NCBI GenBank assembly: GCA_903919145.1
Contig: CAIXGW010000016.1
Coordinates: 49,367-113,366 of the forward strand
From: an uncultured Myxococcales bacterium
Lineage (GTDB): Bacteria; Myxococcota_A; UBA9042
Direction: 5' to 3'
Length of the DNA stretch: 64,000 bases
Each line of letters begins with the position of its first letter. The first letter of the stretch is position 1. The notes under the pieces were generated by a model, which worked only from the letters and a program-made list of their open reading frames with translations, was not told the DNA's origin and made no database searches. Shown piece by piece: positions 62,189 through 64,000 of the stretch. A program made the position numbers and the translations under genes.

Positions 62189-62857
62189 ATGCTCCATTCT
62201 CAGCCGACGGTCCTGCACGACGACGACGACCCAGACGATCCCGACGCTCCGCCGCCGCCCCCGGCAGAAGCTCCTAAAAAAGATGGCGAATCCCGCACGG
62301 ACCTGACCGAGCGCATGCTCAAAGCGCGGCTGGTGGTGCTGTCTGGCCCCGTGGACGACAAGCTGGCTGCCCGGGTGATCCACGAATTGCTGGTGCTGGA
62401 AGCCGATGACGCGACCAAGCCGATCACGATGTACCTCAATAGCCCCGGCGGCAGCGTGACGTCTGGCTTTGCGATCTACGACATGATGCGCTTTGTCCGC
62501 CCGCGGGTGGTGGTGGTCTGCGTGGGGCTGACGGCCTCGATTGGCACCATCATCCTGCTCGGCGCGGCCAAAGAAGATCGCTTGGCTCTGCCCAACACCC
62601 GGCTGCTCATTCACCAGCCGCTGATTGCCGGCAATGTCTATGGCCCGGCCAGCGACCTGGAAATTACTGCCAACGAAATCCTCAAGACCCGCGGCAAGAT
62701 CAACCAGCTGCTGGCGGCGGAGACCGGGCAGCCGCTGGTGCGCATTGAAGCCGACACCCAGCGCGACTACTGGCTGACGGCCCAGGAAGCGATGGACTAC
62801 GGCTTGGTCTCGCGCCTGGTGACCCAGCGCTCTGAGCTGGACGGTCTGACGGCTTGA
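62189..62857 (+). CDS. clpP: ClpP-type serine protease with acidic N-terminus
   Basis: 222 residues. The catalytic Ser lies in GLTASIGT, His in RLLIHQPL, and the Asp region is EADTQRDYW, so the triad is present. Conserved NSPGGSV is intact. The N-terminal 35 residues are an acidic Asp and Pro-rich run (HDDDDPDDPDAPPPPP), longer than a usual propeptide. clpX or another ATPase gene is not adjacent. It may be a ClpP paralogue; AGGAGG lies upstream. Confidence 0.88.
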   Translation: MLHSQPTVLHDDDDPDDPDAPPPPPAEAPKKDGESRTDLTERMLKARLVVLSGPVDDKLAARVIHELLVLEADDATKPITMYLNSPGGSVTSGFAIYDMMRFVRPRVVVVCVGLTASIGTIILLGAAKEDRLALPNTRLLIHQPLIAGNVYGPASDLEITANEILKTRGKINQLLAAETGQPLVRIEADTQRDYWLTAQEAMDYGLVSRLVTQRSELDGLTA

Positions 62858-63018
62858 TTCGCCGCCGCCACGGCGCAGGCGAGTGCACCCTGCGACTCGC
62901 CGCGCCGATGGTGGTGCCGCAGCCGGCCGCACCTGCGGCAAGCTGGGCCTTTCTGCAGGCGCGCAATTCTGAAGAATGGCGAAGAGGATGCGGGCGACCC
63001 AAGGGGCCATGGGCTAGC

Positions 63019-63102
63019 GGCACTGTGAACACTGGCACTGTCAACGCGGCACTGTGACCACTGGCACCGTAAGAGCACTGTAGACGCGGCGCTGTGAAAC
63101 TC
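63019..63102. repeat. Degenerate tandem repeat of about 14-15 bp
   Basis: About six head-to-tail copies of a unit like GGCACTGTGAACACT, with variants GGCACTGTCAACGC, GGCACTGTGACCACT, GGCACCGTAAGA, GCACTGTAGACGC and GGCGCTGTGAAACTC. It lies in the gap after clpP and does not encode an evident protein. Confidence 0.6.
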
Positions 63103-63153
63103 GGGACTTGCCAACGCAGTGGCGCCCCTGGGCTTTGCCAGGAGCCGCGACCC

Positions 63154-63345
63154 TCACATGTCGATAATCATCACACCGTCGTAGTCTTCTTCGCGGCGGC
63201 GGTCGGCGTCGGCATCGCGGTCCCAGCTTGGCGGCCGTTGCAGGGGCATCCGGCTGGGCGGCTCAAGATGAGGCTGCTGGCGACTACCGCGCCGCTGCTC
63301 TTCTTCTCTGCGCTTGATCTGCTCGATGATGAAGGCGTCCAGCAT
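63154..63345 (-). CDS. Small conserved protein beginning MLDAFIIEQI
   Basis: 63 residues, GGGAGGG ahead of the ATG. The N-terminus MLDAFIIEQIKRREEE and the C-terminal VMIIDM recall short proteins that recur in deltaproteobacterial genomes. The middle is Arg/Pro-rich. No function is established. Its strong ribosome-binding site supports it against the shadow ORF on the other strand. Confidence 0.65.
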   Translation of the reverse strand: MLDAFIIEQIKRREEEQRRGSRQQPHLEPPSRMPLQRPPSWDRDADADRRREEDYDGVMIIDM

Positions 63346-63450
63346 GGCACCCTCCCTTGGGGCGGCCGGTGTAGGTCCGGCTCTTTACAAGCTAGCATTC
63401 GGTCAAGGGTCCCGCAAATTCACCGTGCAAGAAGTGCGCTCTGCCGATCC

Positions 63451-64000
63451 CTAGGGGGTTTTGGCCGGCGGCACCGCCGGGTCGGGCGGTGGCATCTGCG
63501 CAATAAAAGCTTCAAGATCAGGGTGGTAACGGTCCTCTAGGCCGCTGGCCAGGTGCAGAGCCAAGCATGACGGAAATGTCAGGGGGGGGCTATCCGCGCC
63601 GCCAGCGCTTGGCCAAAACCCGCCGACCAGGGCGCGCACCGGCGCAGCATCGCCTTCTCGGTGGTAGAGCGGGCACACACGGCTGTGCAGGCCGGCCTTG
63701 GCCAGGGCCTGAACTAGCCTCTCTCGGTCAGCCCACGGAAAGACCCAGGCGCTGATGGCGGTGGGCGCCATGGCCTGAGCGGCGCGCTGGGCAAAGACGG
63801 TCAACGGCGCCGAGCTCTCTACGTGGGCCAGGCGCCGCTCTTCCAGGGCAGGGGCAACACCGGTGCCTGGCACGCGAAATGGCGGATTGCACAGCACCGC
63901 GTCGACCTGCGGCGGCGGCTCTGGCCACGCGGCGGCGAGGTCGAACTGCCAGACCCTGGCCCGCTGGGCCAAGCCGTTCAGGTGTACGTTGCGCAGCGCC
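63451..64000 (-). CDS. SAM-dependent methyltransferase, N-terminus cut by window edge
   Basis: About 183 residues visible; the reading frame runs through the right edge with ALRNVHLNG before the track's first residue, so the start is outside the window. The D-AVLCNPPFR motif is the N-P-P-F signature of N6-adenine or related amino-methyltransferases, and the layout is like TrmN6-type tRNA methyltransferases. The substrate is not certain. Most of the SAM-binding motif lies upstream of the window. Confidence 0.75.
   Translation of the reverse strand, partial: ALRNVHLNGLAQRARVWQFDLAAAWPEPPPQVDAVLCNPPFRVPGTGVAPALEERRLAHVESSAPLTVFAQRAAQAMAPTAISAWVFPWADRERLVQALAKAGLHSRVCPLYHREGDAAPVRALVGGFWPSAGGADSPPLTFPSCLALHLASGLEDRYHPDLEAFIAQMPPPDPAVPPAKTP

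Overview
This is a GC-rich window of about 64 kb, densely coded on both strands, from a Gram-negative bacterium with a deltaproteobacterial or Myxococcota character. I infer that lineage from several features seen together: tandem Hanks-type Ser/Thr kinases with a transmembrane sensor, many lipoproteins, disulphide-rich tandem-repeat and IPT/TIG surface proteins, sigma-54 regulation, a large multiheme cytochrome locus, and a 63-residue protein beginning MLDAFIIEQI. No rRNA, tRNA, CRISPR array, prophage or complete insertion sequence is visible, so the species cannot be named.

Layout. 1-7.5 kb: two tandem Ser/Thr kinases (the first cut by the window edge), a divergent pentapeptide-repeat protein and several secreted proteins. 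7.7-12.2 kb: a giant IPT/TIG and propeller lipoprotein. 12.4-17.4 kb: selD and a fadI-fadJ beta-oxidation pair. 17.7-22.0 kb: a permuted papain-like lipoprotein, a beta-barrel-like lipoprotein, an esterase and a secreted protein. 22.1-30.0 kb: a sigma-54-type promoter, a small membrane protein, three multiheme c-type cytochromes (7+3+12 CxxCH motifs), and an overlapping histidine kinase and NtrC-type regulator. 30.1-33.1 kb: a B12-binding radical SAM protein, dinB and two small inverted-repeat elements without ORFs. 33.2-36.8 kb: rpoN-rapZ and a MepA-type endopeptidase, with a sigma-54-type promoter in front of rpoN. 37.2-41.2 kb: dnaJ, rplY-pth and rpsF-rpsR-rplI, closed by a strong terminator. 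41.3-45.3 kb: an acyltransferase and an overlapping pair made of a PLP aminotransferase-like enzyme and a glutamate-cysteine-ligase-family protein. 45.4-49.6 kb: cysteine-rich lipoproteins, iadA and nth. 49.7-54.7 kb: a minus-strand operon of two SPFH proteins, a membrane coiled-coil protein, an EEP-family lipoprotein and a barrel-like protein. 54.8-58.9 kb: a YkgJ-type cysteine-cluster protein, a DUF4382-like lipoprotein, and a lytic transglycosylase, Cys-rich lipoprotein and eutB run. 59.1-64 kb: a dehydrogenase-acyltransferase fusion with a DegT aminotransferase, a ClpP-type protease, and a partial methyltransferase.

The strongest functional unit is the cytochrome locus. A perfect -24/-12 element, a symmetric upstream dyad, 22 haem-binding motifs and a dedicated sigma-54 activator with its kinase lie together, and rpoN itself is 5 kb away behind another -24/-12 element. 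I infer a signal-controlled electron-transfer module in the envelope; its substrate is not visible. Less understood units are the GCS2-PLP enzyme pair and the SPFH operon.
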